A stretch of DNA of 64,000 bases from the NCBI GenBank assembly GCA_005281725.1, contig SSBO01000007.1, positions 4,684,031-4,748,030 of the forward strand, written 5' to 3'. The notes beneath the pieces were generated by a model, which was given only the letters and a program-made list of their open reading frames with translations, was not told the DNA's origin and ran no database searches. The translations under genes were made by a program, and so were the position numbers. The DNA is from Wuchereria bancrofti. Lineage: Eukaryota; Nematoda; Chromadorea; Rhabditida; Onchocercidae. Shown one piece after another: positions 12,501-25,697 of the stretch (position 1 is the first letter of the stretch; each line of letters begins with the position of its first letter).

Positions 12501-15500
12501 CGTAATATTCGAATCAGGAATAGGTGTCATTTGAACCATTTGAATTTGTCATTTGAAGTGATGAATTTGCAATATATCGAAACAATGCGTTGCAGACGTT
12601 CTTCCATCAGTTTCGAATGCGTAGCAATTCTGCAATTAGTAATTAGTTGTACAAAAGCTCAACTCAGTGCTTTTATGAAATGATCCTCTGAGTTTCTTCA
12701 ACTTCTATTTTGAGAAATAAGGGACATGATGGACTCCTTAAATTTGGTCTCCCTTTTTCCTTCGGCCATATTTCTTTACAAACATGTATAAATTTCAATT
12801 TCGCTTCGTGTCAGCTGTTCCGTTTTTGCTAGCTAACAGCGTTATGTTTGTTGCAGATCATTGATACAGTTGTCATGTGTCGAAATTGAATTTGTAGTTC
12901 TGGAACTATGATATGTAATGCGGAAATCTGCTTACTTCTTGTCTTATTAAGCAAACCTCAACTTACCACATTTGTTGCACGACTCTTTTTCACTTCAGTT
13001 GAAATTCAATAGCCACACTTTGAATTATGAATTTTTGATTATAGAAACGAGAACTAATAGTTATATGATCTTGAAATTGATTCAGAATCGACTTGGGAGA
13101 GAGTGGGAGATAATTTTCTAATTCAGATGTTCCGATATTTCAGAAGAATGGCGAAAAAGAAATTAGGATCGTCTTCATGCACTCTAGAATGACAGTTATA
13201 GTGGATCATCTCATGCAAACAGTGAAATAAAACTTCTCAGATATAGAAAACAAGAAAAATTAAAATAAAAACTAATTTCTGAGAAAAAGAAGTGTCATTG
13301 CGAACAAAATTGAAGTTGTAAACCTTTGGTTCTCATTCTGCTATGTATGAAGTCTATTCATTCATTTTGCTACATGGTGGAATGACTCACATTTTGTTGG
13401 CAACTTGAAGATATTATGCTATTAGTACATGGAAGTAATCATGGTATCTCAACTCACTGATAACTTTCATCTATCTGGATACGCGATATCTAAACGCTTT
13501 AGAATCAAGAATCAAATTGTGACGAATTTGTAATTTTCTGTATTTCATGACTTTCGCGTGATTTCGTTTTTTTAATGAAACATTGAATGTATATGTTTTC
13601 ATTCACGATTGCGCTTGTGGTACTGGAATATAAGAGCGTTATTTTTAAATATTGCTAAGATGTATGTGCCACTTACGCTGAAATCTTGAACTCATTTAAG
13701 AAAGGAATTTGGCGTTTAAAAAAAGACCAGTACAAATAGAAAGCGATCTTCCACTAGTGATTTCTATGATTTCTGATAAGTTCTTTCTATATGTCGAACT
13801 TTGAATCATTTCATTTGCTCATTGTTAGGCAAATCTTTTACGCACTATTTTATGAAGAATTTCAAATAATAAAGAAGAGAAGAGGAAAGTTCTAGGATAG
13901 AAGAAAGTTTAGAAATTGGACATTCTATATTCCGAATGCTAAAACCAAATGCTAAACGTAACTGCTACCATTAGTTGAAATCCATTGACTTCATCGCTAG
14001 ACTTTTTCTTACTTCTTAGTGTATAATGTGTAATAATTCTCTTTCTCCACCTTACCGTTTGAAAAATTAGAAAGTAGTAGGGAGGTGTTTGACAAGCTGA
14101 TGTTTAAAAAAAAGCTCTACTCATTAGGGTAATCACTTTCAAGTGTATGAAAATTAGCTCTAAACTTTGAAAATTTTCGTTTTATTATAGCTCATTTTTG
14201 TTTCTGAACAATAATCGTTTATAAAACAGCTACCCCTTTTTGGTTTTAGATTTTTCGGGTATTTTTTAGATCTTTGCAAACTTCACAATTCATTTAATAA
14301 CCTCAGTTTTTATCCCTGGAAAGGATCCAGACATAAAATTTAAAAAGAAACATTTTGATGACTGCTACAGCTGAATGAATTGGTCAGAAAGTATTCTCTC
14401 ACTGAGAGCAACAATTTCAGGTGCGAGCGTTCTAATTTCGTTGTTTACTCATCAGCCCTCGCTCCTTTCAAAAATTGTAGCATTAACTGCAGCATTTCGA
14501 GTGTTTGTTGATTTAATGATCTGGCAGATTGAGTTTATATTTCCCATTTGCTTGATAAGCATAATACTGAATTGAACTCTCGACACGTTAAGAGCGTACG
14601 CTGCTTTATAAACGTGTACTTCTCATAAAGCACCCCACTGCAATTATAAATCTTAACTATCTCTCATCGATCACGTGATTTTCTTATAAATGTACAACTT
14701 TCAAGCATAAGTACAAAGTTTCGGTTAAGGAAGCTGATTTTTTTCCTACAGTTAGTCTCCATAATTCACTGCTGAACTTTCAGGTCAAATACCATTACAC
14801 AAATAACAATTATTTCAACTCCATTTAATTTTCCAAGATTGTTGTTTCAGTGGCACATAAATAGACTATTTTAATTCTAAATCGTGTCTTTTCATCTGCT
14901 TCTTTAATAAAATAAATGAATAAATTAGTTAATTAATTAATTAACCATCTACGACTGTACGGCATTATTTAATTTGGATTGTAACTTTTTAATCTTCATA
15001 ATAACAGTATTTTCACCACTTATTTTTCATAGCTGAAATGGTATTGGTAAACAATAATCTGTCGGGAGATAAAATAATGAAAGTTTGTTTCCTATCTAGT
15101 GAAACTTTTATTAGAATTGCGAGACTGATATAGCATCAAGTATAGATTAAATCATTATGCCAAAGCTTGCAAGATACGATATGAAATTTTGGACGCTGAG
15201 CATCATTACTAAAGTAAAGTATAATGCCTTTTCCACGTGCCAATGATAGAAGTAGAACAGAACTGTAATTCAACATTTGTGATGACTTTGATATTCTCTG
15301 AGTTATCATAAAAATTACACCATAGAGAATAACAGGAAGATCAACTTTTGAATGAAGCATTCCTACAGTTCCTTAGAAATAAATTAATTTTCTACTTACA
15401 CCATTCTACTGCATTTTGATAAAATCTGGGAATTCCTGCGTTATGCATTAAACTTTGTGCTAATCATATGTTCATTTTCGAGAAAATGATTAAACAGGAA

Positions 15501-16539
15501 ATGCTTTTTCGCGGCCATGATATAGGGACATGACATTAGTAACTGTTCAGTGAGTTTTATATCTCGTTTTCATTGATACGATATGATAAAATCAAATGAT
15601 CTTAACATTTTTGTACTACTGAACCAAAATCAAACTACCATTAAAAAAATGGAAATCCAAATTACTTTTACGCTGCAAACATGGAAAAGTAAGAAGCAAA
15701 CAGGGAATAACAAATGCAGTTTTTTTCATCATCTGATCACTGATCTATTACAAAGAGTTTCTAGACTAATGGCAAACTGCATCTATTCAACTAGCATTTC
15801 AGTTGGTCATCTTCTCATTATGTCTCATCATCAACTTGTTTTAAAATGGAGAAAATAGAGAGTACACCAATTAGCTTGATTAAATTTGATGAGTTTGAAT
15901 TCTTCTAGTCATTACCCATATATAGCGCCTTCTTTATATGAACCAGTTGATATATTTCAGTGTATATATTTTGAAATATGATAAGGGGAATGAAGAACAT
16001 ACATGACTTCCTTTTTAGTTCTGCTCGTAGGAATTTCAGCCAGTAACCTATGTTTCTTAAATGAATTTGAGATTTGACACTTTTATCAAAAGAAAACATG
16101 TATCATTTAGAAGACAGAAGACAATACCTGTCGAAGATGTATAAATTGTGAATGCATCGCAGTCTGTATACTTAACTCCTGTCATGCTAATGGAAATAAA
16201 TACTCGAAATGAAAAACGGATATCGTTGGTTAAGTCTTTTTTGATTCATAATTAGCAATTCAGCCGACAAACATAGACATCATGCACAAATTGATGCAGT
16301 AATGAGTCTTGCATGTGCTCAAATCCCACATTTCAATCATCACCTTCCAACTCCTGTATTTTTCTCTCAAGAATAATAGAACCACTGCAGCTATGGTCGT
16401 ACATGGAACATCCGAATCAGTTGTGAAAATCCGTAAGACATCCGATGCACTCTTTTGCTAACTAAAGTACATCACTGAGTAAGCTAACACAGGATGGAAG
16501 TGTTTGAACATATGCGTATTCTTCAAATCAGTTTGCGTG
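3573..16539. other. Long AT-rich intergenic stretch, no gene established
   Basis: Lies upstream of the minus-strand DHHC gene, so its first few hundred bases should include that promoter; 3720-3850 is somewhat GC-richer than its surroundings. The rest is AT-rich with short open frames on both strands. The longest (minus 9802-10110, minus 11660-11890, minus 15136-15360, plus 15583-15858) match no family I know and are the length expected by chance. Local features include copies of a tctattttctaatatt motif at 5290-5410 and a short AT run near 11136-11154. A weak chain of exon-like pieces on the minus strand at 8497-8940 is treated as a finding, not a gene. Confidence 0.55.
3867..3963. repeat. 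Degenerate ATT/TTA trinucleotide tract
   Basis: About 95 bases made almost entirely of A and T in interrupted tatta/ttatta units, upstream of the DHHC gene. It is a simple low-complexity tract. Confidence 0.85.
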
Positions 16540-17560
16540 TGCAACGGCAGAAGGAAGGGAACGACGAGTTCATTCGGAGGAGGAGGCGGCTTCAACCAGC
16601 TACGTCTTCTCCAGCACTTACACATAGTAGCAGTGGGCTGTGAGCCAGCAACAAGCTCGACTTCATAGCACCATCCACTGTTGTCACTTCACTCTTCCAA
16701 ACCGGCTTACTTCATTGGCATGCCGGAGGGAGAGTCGAACCGGTCTCCCTCTTTTCCGTTTCCGTCCGTCAACTCCCTCGCATTCTCCTCCATGATATCA
16801 TTGCCAGCTATCTGCTATCTGTTAGACAGCTCTGCAAATCATTTCATTTTTCGTCAAAAGTAGTTCCTTTCACATCCCAGTGAATGTGGCGGGCGGGGAG
16901 GGTAGCGTACACACACACACACACACATATATATATATTTTCTTCAGTGCTAAATTTTCATTCCCGTCCTAATGATTTTTATGTGTAACGGCGATAGCAA
17001 CGGAAGGGAGGGAAGTAGGGTAGAGTAATACCGCGGGTAGGGTAGGATAGGAGAGGGAAGAGTAGGGTAGGACAACGAAGCAGCCATTGTGGTGGTCCCT
17101 TGATATTGCTGACAGATAGACAGACAACTGCTCAAACATGCGACAGCAATTTTCTACAACAGCAGCAGTAGTAATTGCATTGAACCCCTACCCTTTCACT
17201 TCTAATATTAGATCAATTGAGGGGCAGACGATAATCAGTGGAGTAGGGATATGGTATTATCATGTAATGAGAGGAGATAGAGAGAAGATGGAGTGGGAGA
17301 GCGTTGGAAAGGTACTGATAATAATAATGATGGTGGTGAGGTTGGTGATAACGGTGATAAGAATGATGGCAGTGAAGTAGATGGATGTGGTAACGGGAAT
17401 AAGCATTGGTTTTCCAGTGGGAAGGGAGTGATCACCTTGCTTCTTGGCTATTTTCATATCTTAGCTGTACTTTTCAATCCGTTTTTTGATTTCTTAGGAA
17501 GAGTAAGTCCCTCTTTTCCCTTCCTATCCCGAGAAGCTGCTCTGTGAAGCTGTCACATTA
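16540..17560. promoter_or_regulatory. GC-rich patch in the gene-poor region
   Basis: Clearly richer in G and C than its surroundings. It has a pyrimidine-rich part (16670-16800), purine-rich runs (17000-17090 and 17260-17440) and a CA/TA microsatellite at 16909-16938. Open frames of 60-84 codons occur on both strands but none resembles a known family. In this genome similar patches lie just upstream of daf-16b and aak-2, so a promoter, a 5' UTR exon or an unrecognised short gene are all possible. The functional reading is inference; only the composition is seen. Confidence 0.3.
16909..16938. repeat. (CA)n(TA)n microsatellite
   Basis: A run of CA dinucleotides passing directly into TA dinucleotides. 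Confidence 0.95.
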
Positions 17561-17737
17561 CCTGCTCATCCATTCATCAGCAACAAAGTTCTTAAATTTC
17601 CATCCCATACCTCTCAGCGGTCAATGTTGTTCGCACGTCAGAATGTTCACTTTTTTATTGACCTTTTCCTGAAAACATCCAATGGTTCTCCATTTTAGTT
17701 GATCCGTAAAACAGGAATATAATCCAAGCAAGTGCTA

Positions 17738-17739
17738 TA

Positions 17740-17808
<69 letters not shown>
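17738..17808. repeat. (CTAT)n microsatellite
   Basis: About 17 uninterrupted CTAT units. The long serine/tyrosine/leucine frame that crosses it is a product of the repeat, not a gene. Confidence 0.97.
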
Positions 17809-18378
17809 ACGTCACTCATCTTCATTGCTTTATTCCGGTTGGCCACTGATTCATTCCTATACCATTTTCGTTAATTGGATATCATATTGTAATTGGCATT
17901 TACTTTTGTATATTTTTTGTTTTACAAATTATGTGGTTTCTGTGGTAACATTGGTGACAAATCCTTAGAAACTTTATGCTTTACTGAGAGACTGTGCCAC
18001 GTGCCGCCTAGATAATTCTGAAGTCAAAATAGCAGTAGATCAAGCAGCGGGGAATAAATAGGTTGGTTTGATGAGCCGTTTTCAAAAAATATATCTGCGG
18101 CCATGCTGGCTTTGGCTAATAAAAAACTGTTTGTTGTTGCAGAGTAAACGAAGGGTTTGCTACCTCATTTTCACACTGTTGATCTTACGACAGGCAGTGG
18201 TAGGATATCATCCAACTATAACTTAATATAAATACTGGAATTTTCAACTTGCGAATATTTCATGACTAATCGCTGATAACTAACAAGCAGGTGTATTGTG
18301 GACGACATCTTTTATTTTGCAGTCAGCTGTTCAAGTTAGATCTTACAATGTTCCTTTTCCATTTCTGTTTGGATGGTT

Positions 18379-18402
18379 AAATATATATATATATATATAT
18401 AT
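18379..18402. repeat. (AT)n tract
   Basis: Uninterrupted AT dinucleotides, followed by a further AT-rich segment with a gtgtgcgtacacac palindrome near 18424-18437. Confidence 0.9.
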
Positions 18403-19349
18403 TATATGTTTGTATATATGTAATGTGTGCGTACACACGTAGTATATAAATACTTATATATGTATTGTTTGGCGCTTATGGACGGGAAAAAGAGTTGATA
18501 AGGAGACTGAGGTCTTGAACGATTGGTTGCTTAGCTGCGCTGATAACAACCTTTGTAAAAGCACCGTCATTTTCCCTTCATTTATAAATGGTTTGTGAAA
18601 TTTATGTTTTAAATAATTGATAACAAATTATCTTTTGATTTAAGCTTCTTCCAGCATTCCGAATTCATCTTTTGTAAACTATAAATGTACATTCTACAAT
18701 GCTTTCTATTAAGTCATCGTGGAAGATTTCAACCTTTGGCATTCGTCGTTGGTTTCAGTATCGTTTTAGCTTTCGTTGTTTTTCTCTGCCTTAAAACTAT
18801 TTTGGACTTAGAAACATAGAATAAGCAAAGAGAGTGATACTACAAAGTAGGGGAGACCAAACCAATAAAACATGTCTTGTTGCCTCATTCTGATGACAAC
18901 GGTTTTCATAAAGTGGCATTACATATTGGAACTGATAACAGTGCTTTCGCACTTGGGTATGCATTAAGGCTGTTGAATATCATAAGAGGTCGAAGGTATT
19001 TGCTAGAAATTTAGGTTCAAATTGAATTGAAATTTTTGAAACTTTCAAGCACAAATATTATGCTTATATCTTAATTCAGGCAAATATGTTTAAAATTTCT
19101 GTTAACTTGTAAATATATTCGAAATTTAACTTTATCCATCATTAGAAAATCTTCTGTCCGACTCATATGAAATTTTTGGAAATAGTCTATGAGGAGATGT
19201 GAAGGTAAGGTGAGAACGAAGAGAAGGAATTCATGCTTAGACGCAACTCTGTGGCGAATAAAAGTTTTGTTCGAAGCTTCAACTTCGGTTGACGAGTTTT
19301 CATTTACAGAGCGCTGTTAAATCGTTATCATCAAGCTAGAAATTATTTC

Positions 19350-19736
19350 TTCATTTTATTTTATTAGAATAAGATTTTACTCTTTTTCATAAGGTACACA
19401 AAGACTTTCAATTTTCATCCCTTATCCAGCTTGAAAAATTTAAGTGCTGGAAAGAACTTTAAATTTCTGTTGAACGTTTTATGTAGCAACTGCTAAAAGA
19501 TGAGGATTGTTCAGGAGCAGTATTCATACTGCACTTTAGCCTGACTGCTGTTTATTAAGGTATTAAGATAATAAACTTCTTCAAGCGTGCGGTATTTATT
19601 TTAAAGTTATCGGCAAGTGGTGTAGAGAGCTTGGACTTCAAACCGGAAGTGGAGTAGTCTTGGGGCACCGATATTTTATTTTTAGGAAGGGAGGAGTACA
19701 AAAGAGTAAAATCTTATTCTAATAAAATAAAATGAA
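19350..19736. repeat. 387-bp segment bounded by 37-bp perfect inverted repeats
   Basis: Positions 19350-19386 and 19700-19736 are exact reverse complements over 37 bases. The segment starts TTCATTTT and ends AAAATGAA, and the triplet TTC flanks it on both sides (19347-19349 and 19737-19739), as a short target-site duplication would. Separately, a 15-base sequence beginning ttcataaggtacac follows both arms directly, at 19386-19400 and 19737-19751. A small non-autonomous DNA transposon (MITE) or a local inverted duplication would explain this. No transposase frame lies inside. The repeat is certain; its class is not. Confidence 0.75.
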
Positions 19737-20407
19737 TTCATAAGGTACACAGAGTAAGGGTCAAAAGTAGAGGAACACATTTTATTATAAAGCTTATGCA
19801 ACAAGTAATGCTTTTCAATGATAAATTTCGAGACGTAAAAAAGATGGATTTTGATATTCTAGGACAAACAATCTATGGCTGATTAATGTGACAGGTAATT
19901 ATTTAGAACTTGTAGTGATATATTTCTCGTGTCATCTGTTATATCTGAATTATCCAAACTGTTTAGAAGTGGAGGAGGAGCATATAAATGAAGGGAATCT
20001 AACACCTGAACACCTTATGGCATGCACGGATTCTTTCCAAATTATTTCAGCCTCGATCTATATGTCACGAAAATGTTTATCCATCTACCCAAGGAGACAT
20101 TGTGTATCACATTAGACAAATCATTTGTATTTTTTGAGATGGACAATAACGATTTCCAGTCTTCTTATTTAATCTTTTTTTTATGTCTTGAAGTGGATCT
20201 GGATGACATTTTGGCTTGTCATTCTGTTGGTCCAACTGTTCACTTAAACTGGACCTTTGAAGGCCATTTCTTTCTCATTGGTTCGTGTGAGTTGAATATG
20301 TTGACTATTTTTGATAGTAGTTGGTCACAGTCTCTCCTTTCCTTCAAATAAATGAGCTCATTAAGCTGACTAAGTACTTGAGTAATGCTCGAATTACTCG
20401 AATAGTA

Positions 20408-20712
20408 AAGCGCGAAGTAAAGGTAAACTAATAATGCAGTTTTGGTTTTCCTATAAGTTTTCAAATGTTTTTAGTTTTTACTGTGCATTTGAATGAATGA
20501 ATGAATGAATGAATGAATGAATGAATGAATGAATGAATGAATGAATGAATGAATGAATGAATGAATGAATGAATGAATGAATGAATGAATGAATGANAAG
20601 CGCGAAGTAAAGGTAAACTAATAATGCAGTTTTGGTTTTCCTATAAGTTTTCAAATGTTTTTAGTTTTTACTGTGCATTTGAATGAATGAATGAATGAAT
20701 GAATGAATGAAT
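20408..20712. repeat. Duplicated flank plus (GAAT)n tract around a gap base
   Basis: The 83 bases from 20408 to 20490 recur at 20598-20680 without a difference I can see. Each copy leads into a GAAT tetranucleotide tract (20491-20596 and 20681-20712). A single N at 20597 sits exactly at the junction. This pattern is what a failed join across a long microsatellite produces, so the real locus probably has one flank and one longer repeat. Confidence 0.9.
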
Positions 20713-23700
20713 ATAAACGTTCAAATACTCAGCTGAAAGTTGTGTAGTGCACATCATACTTTGAATATGATAACAATGATGGTCTCTTTTAACTGTGCTC
20801 TCTTTCTGTTTCTCGTAATGCCGTATGAGATATAAGGGTAAAGTCTTGGTTCGCTAAATGATATCAGCAAATTGTGCCGGAGAAACTCGAAAATAACACA
20901 TCCGTTTTTTAAAAGCTCATCTTGGTTATATCAGTGTGGTATTATTTGTCGCTACTGCACTGAGAGATATAATCCGTCGAAAAATGATGCAGTCGATCAA
21001 ATTGAAACGACGCCACGCTTACCTGTCGCGGTAACAGCACACTTTCCTTCTGTTTGATTTTCATTGCAAAAGTTTGACAAAAAAAAGAAAAACAGGCTTT
21101 TCGGGTCCTCAGCTGCTGTAACAATGAGTAAGTTGCAACAGCCAATTAGTCTCGGTGATGTTTTTTATTTGCAGGTGACATGTATTTTGCACTTTTGTTT
21201 TGTCCTCATTAGAAGTTGAACACGGAGGGCTTTGTAATGTGCTTTATGATTTTGGTTCTATCTTTATATTTCACTGCTTTCTTGTCATGTCTGGGTTAAC
21301 CATTCCTTAGCAAAACCATTCCTTTTGGTGGAATTCTCTGCATCTCTCTATGATATCTATGCCGAAAAATCCAGTGAAATATGTAGTGTCAGTGGTCCTT
21401 AAAAAATTTCTTCGCGACCAACAAAGCTCATCAGCATTTCGCTGGTGAGAGTAGTTCTGGTTTTCTGTGCCGTGCTGTGATCATCAGTTTCTCAGATTTA
21501 ATCGCAGAGTCTTCCTATTTGACTTGTTTTCATTAAAATGATCAATGCAATGTGAACTTTTGAAATCTTTTAACTTAGCTGCTTTGTATAACTTTATATC
21601 CATCTTTTCTGTGGTTAAATTTCGGCAAAAAATGACAATTGGCAGTGCTGTTTCTCTATTATTTGTTCGAAGTAATAGAACAGTAGCATGAATTTAGACG
21701 GGCTGCATTCTTTATCTGTCTTTCGATGGCCAAGGATTAGTGGAAAGAGAATTTCGGAGAGGAAATGCACAGCTATGCTCATGCGACTTGTCCCAAGATT
21801 ACCCATGCATGCAATCACGTGATTGGATAGAATTGGATGAGATGACAATTCTCGCAAATTCCTCGGCCCTGTATTTTGCCTATGCTCCCCTTGGCAGCGG
21901 CTTTGTTTCTGTTCCTTTGTATTCTATTCATTTTACTGAACATAACCAAACCAGTTAATACGTGTCAAATGAGTGTCATTTGGTCGGTAACATTAACTTG
22001 CTACTTGGTCTAGGATGGCAACAAACCCACCGTGGAATTATTTCTGTTACCACAATTTTAACTTTAAAATTATATTGAATGGTTTTCTCCTTGGCTATTA
22101 TTTTAGGTTTAATTGTCTTCTGTCTGGTCTGTAATACTCTAATCGACAGTGTTTTTTAGTGTGCGTAAATTGTTCATAAATCTTCCACTAAAAGATATAA
22201 GGAAGTTGACGAAGGAAAAGTAGAGGAAGAACAAGATAAGTCTAAAACAGTCCTCCAGTTTACATTTTCGACTTTCAGGACAGGGTAGATCTGGCTTGCT
22301 AGTTTCTAGCGGCACAAGTATTTAGTCACCAAATATAACATGAAAGGACTGACAGCTAGAACAACGCTAGTCCCTAATCTTTCCAGCAATAAAATGTCCC
22401 TGTTGGATTTCTCGAAACTTTTGTGTGTAGAAAATGATATAAGGCAGTACCCAACATATACTAATGGGCAAAGGAAAGTGGCACTGGATCGACGTCATCT
22501 GCATTAGTATTGAAAGCATGAGGTATTTGCAACTCCATTCATTATGAGAATCAATTTTTATCCTCTTAAATGCTAGCGGCTATTGCGATATCGAACTAAA
22601 AATCGATGGGGTAAGATGTGGAAATATCTGTTAATCATAATAGCACTTTGAAATTGGTAATGTTGGTAGTGGTAGCGCTGTAATGTTTTTGATAATGATA
22701 GTGGTTAGTGATTTAAGTGATAACTGATGTCGCAATTATAAAACTGTTAAGCTGTCAGCAAAGTGGCGCCTTTTTCAATGAAATTGTACATTTTTCATTT
22801 CATTTGCTTCGTTGAATAGCTGATGCTATTAAGATAGTGAAGAAGTAAGTCTCTTTGACGTTGGAAACGTGAAACGAATAATTTGCTTATTCGTCTTGAA
22901 TTGCTCTTGTTGTAGTTTTTCAACATTTTGTAAAAATTAAAGAATTTTGAACTACAAAACTACAGTCATTTAAATGTTCATACATATGATCAGTTGGAGG
23001 AAAGTTAAATTCATAATCCAATAAATTTTAACTTACTGGTGTTAATTACTAATGTTAATATCCTCTCGCAAATGCCATGCTGTGACTTTAGCTGCAGAAC
23101 TCAGTTGTCGTATTTTTCAAATAAATTCTGAATATATTTCAGTAAAGCGGAACGGTCTTGACTTAATGCTTCCATCTTAGATTATCGCATGAAGTTAGAA
23201 ACCAATCCTCTGATTAAATTAACTCGTCTAAATCTAAAAGTAATTTATAAGTGGCGTGTGAGACGTGCTGTTGTTGGCTTAATTGATAGGAAAGATGTCA
23301 CTCTGTTTCCAACATTCTTTTTAAAGATCACTTCGTCATTTAAGTGTACACTTTTGCGACAGAACCATCATTTCGCATCGAGCTGTACTTCCCGTTCCCT
23401 TGGTGATGTGACTTGATTCTCAGTAGATTTAGTTTTCATTGTTACTGCTTTCTACTGATATCTCCCTTCCATACACACTTCTCTTGTGGATCAACTTAAA
23501 TCCTGAAAGTATTGTATAACCTCTGCTAGCACATGTCATTGTCATCCCTCACCCATATCACCTCGATCAGTGTTCCAAGGGATATTATAAGTGCACTGTT
23601 ATAATTGAATAAATTGAGCCATTCTGCCCAATTTTCTAGAAAGATTTGGTTAGTGACTATAGTTTCTATGTAACGTGTTAAAACCGGTTAGGTCATCTCC

Positions 23701-25311
23701 GCGCGATATTTCGAATTTCTGGCTTTCATGCTTTTGATGGGCGAAGCGCTAGAGAGCAGGGTGAGAAGAGCTTAGGTGTGGCGCTCTTGTAGTTAGTCGA
23801 TTATATCCTCCACTACACACTAAACGAGTCGCATAGCTTTTGAAGTCAAAAATTTAATGAATAAAGCTGTGTTGAATATTGTGAAGAAATGAGGTTATAA
23901 AAATCATGGAAACCTGGTTTAGGGGAATAGCAGTGAATCATACACCCTTTATTTCTCGTAATCTCTGTAGTTCGTCATTATCCATGGTATTCTTCACAAC
24001 AATTCTGTGTTATATGCAATCCTTCGATTTCACTTTTTACTTCTCTGAGCTAGTTTTTGTAAGTTTTCTGTACCAAGTTATATTGGATTATTTTCAAGTA
24101 TGGTTTCTCTTAATCCTTTAGTTTTGCAATACGTACGTACTTATTCTATAGAGGTTCGCCTATCTTTTTCGTTGCATTTCGCAAACGCGCTGTTTTACGC
24201 TTTATTTATTTGGTATTTCTGTTTTGAAGGGCACTGCGGACGAAAATACGAAAAGAATCTGCACTTTCTGCTAAGGACCTATCATGAAATAGCACTGCGT
24301 TTCCGAAAAATAGGAACGTCCGTCGGAAGGAAGGTGTTGCCAGTTGGCCATTAACGAATATTTCCCAATTATTTTTGGTTATCGACATGATTGTAATGAA
24401 AAACCGGTTGTCATAGTGGGGATATATTACTGTTCCTACTTCACTTTCGCTCTTTTCTTCAGCTAATATATGTTATGTTGTGCATAATATAACATATAAA
24501 TCAGATAAGGCAAGTAACTACTTAAGATCATTACAGTGTTGGGCACTTTTGCTTACTCGTTGATAGGCTGTCAAAAAGAAATATATATATTTCTTTTTTT
24601 TACATACCTAATTTTACATACTAATTTATGTATTTTAGATGGAACACAAAACATGAACACATAATATTTTTAATGTGTCAAAAATACTTCTAAAAGTAAC
24701 ATATTTGAAAGTTGGGTAAAAGTACAAGTACTCTACTTAAATAAATTAATTTTGTAATAGACGACAAACCACATTAGCTGTGTACTATACAATAAAGCAA
24801 TTCTGTACGCAACTAGACTCCTTCTGTTTCAACATTCATATTCATGCTTGTGTCAGATAGAATCACTGAAGGGAAGTGAAATGTAATTATTGTGATTATG
24901 AATGCCATTCATCATTAAGCCAGCATCTTAATTGGAACTGGTCTCTTTTTTTCGTCTTCTTTACAGGTCAATTTCGTTTCATAGAGATTATTTGTATGAC
25001 TGCGATATGCTCTTCAGTTTCAGTAATTTCATCATCGCATTTCTGATGGAAATGAAGTTCGACAATAGGTGAGTGAAAGTTGCAAGCGTTGTCTTAACAA
25101 TTTATCCATTAACCGAATGAGATGGCTTGTTATCCGATGTGCACTCTAATCTCGAGTCTTGAATCTGGAATATGGAGTAAAAGGTTGCACTACTGAAGTA
25201 AGGGGGCATTTATTTTGAGGATGGAATGAGGAGTTGGTGCTCTGCTTCAAGGAAGAGGCTAATGGAAGGACGGGCATGATGTCAAGGAATGGTCGGTCTG
25301 ACTTACATCGT

Positions 25312-25323
25312 TCACACACACAG

Positions 25324-25355
<32 letters not shown>

Positions 25356-25369
25356 ATATATATATATAT
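25312..25369. repeat. (CA)n(TA)n microsatellite
   Basis: CA dinucleotides with two CAGA interruptions, ending in a TA run. The antisense frame of alternating Val and Cys is a repeat artefact. Confidence 0.95.
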
Positions 25370-25439
25370 TCTACACGTGATCTCATTGAGTCGTTTCCAT
25401 TTAAATTGAACAATTTCAAAGAGAGGTGTGCATGCCTAT

Positions 25440-25697
25440 GTGAGTGAGTGAATGAGTGAGTGAGTCAGCTGATGGGAAGCAGGCGAGGAGGGCATTGCTT
25501 GTTAGCTGCATTCTGCCATTCTCTGCTATTTCTGACGAGTAGTGGCTGGCTCATTCGTCGTTACCTGTCATCGTCGACACTATCGTCACCATCAAGACAT
25601 CGTCAACTCGAATCTGATCGGCTTCAGACCGGTTCTTATTCCCTTCCCTTCCATCACAGTAGCGTACATATGTTTGTTTGTCCGTACCGATTCTCAG
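25440..25697 (+). promoter_or_regulatory. GC-rich possible 5' UTR exon upstream of daf-16a
   Basis: A GC-richer block 1.8 kb before the DAF-16a start codon. It begins with a short GAGT repeat and ends at a good donor (tctcag followed by gtaact, GT at 25698). A plus-strand frame starting with ATG at 25472 runs through it, but it reaches the donor in phase 1, whereas the first DAF-16a coding exon would need phase 2 at its acceptor (27461). Coding continuity is therefore not supported. A non-coding first exon or promoter of daf-16a is the simplest reading; this is inference. Confidence 0.35.

Larger units (their letters stand above)
17561..25439. other. Intergenic stretch with repeats, no gene established
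   Basis: AT-rich and continuous with the gene-poor region upstream of daf-16. It contains the tetranucleotide tracts, the inverted-repeat element and the duplicated GAAT site listed separately. Short GC-richer spots occur at 17990-18100, 21700-21930, 23690-23800 and 24230-24360. The plus-strand open frame at 20022-20351 (109 codons) has an antisense frame over part of it and no recognisable motif. A short AT palindrome is centred near 24590 and a 10-bp inverted repeat lies near 24470-24500. Confidence 0.5.

Noticed and set aside
15136..15360. 74-codon minus-strand frame with plausible codons
   Set aside because: A second frame over part of it is also open, there are no clear exon partners and no family match.
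16700..16760. tRNA-like B box (ggttcgactct) on the minus strand
   Set aside because: The surrounding bases do not fold into a T-arm or acceptor stem and no A box is seen at the right spacing.
17738..17968. Open frame of repeated Ile/Tyr/Leu/Ser
   Set aside because: It is a translation of the CTAT microsatellite.
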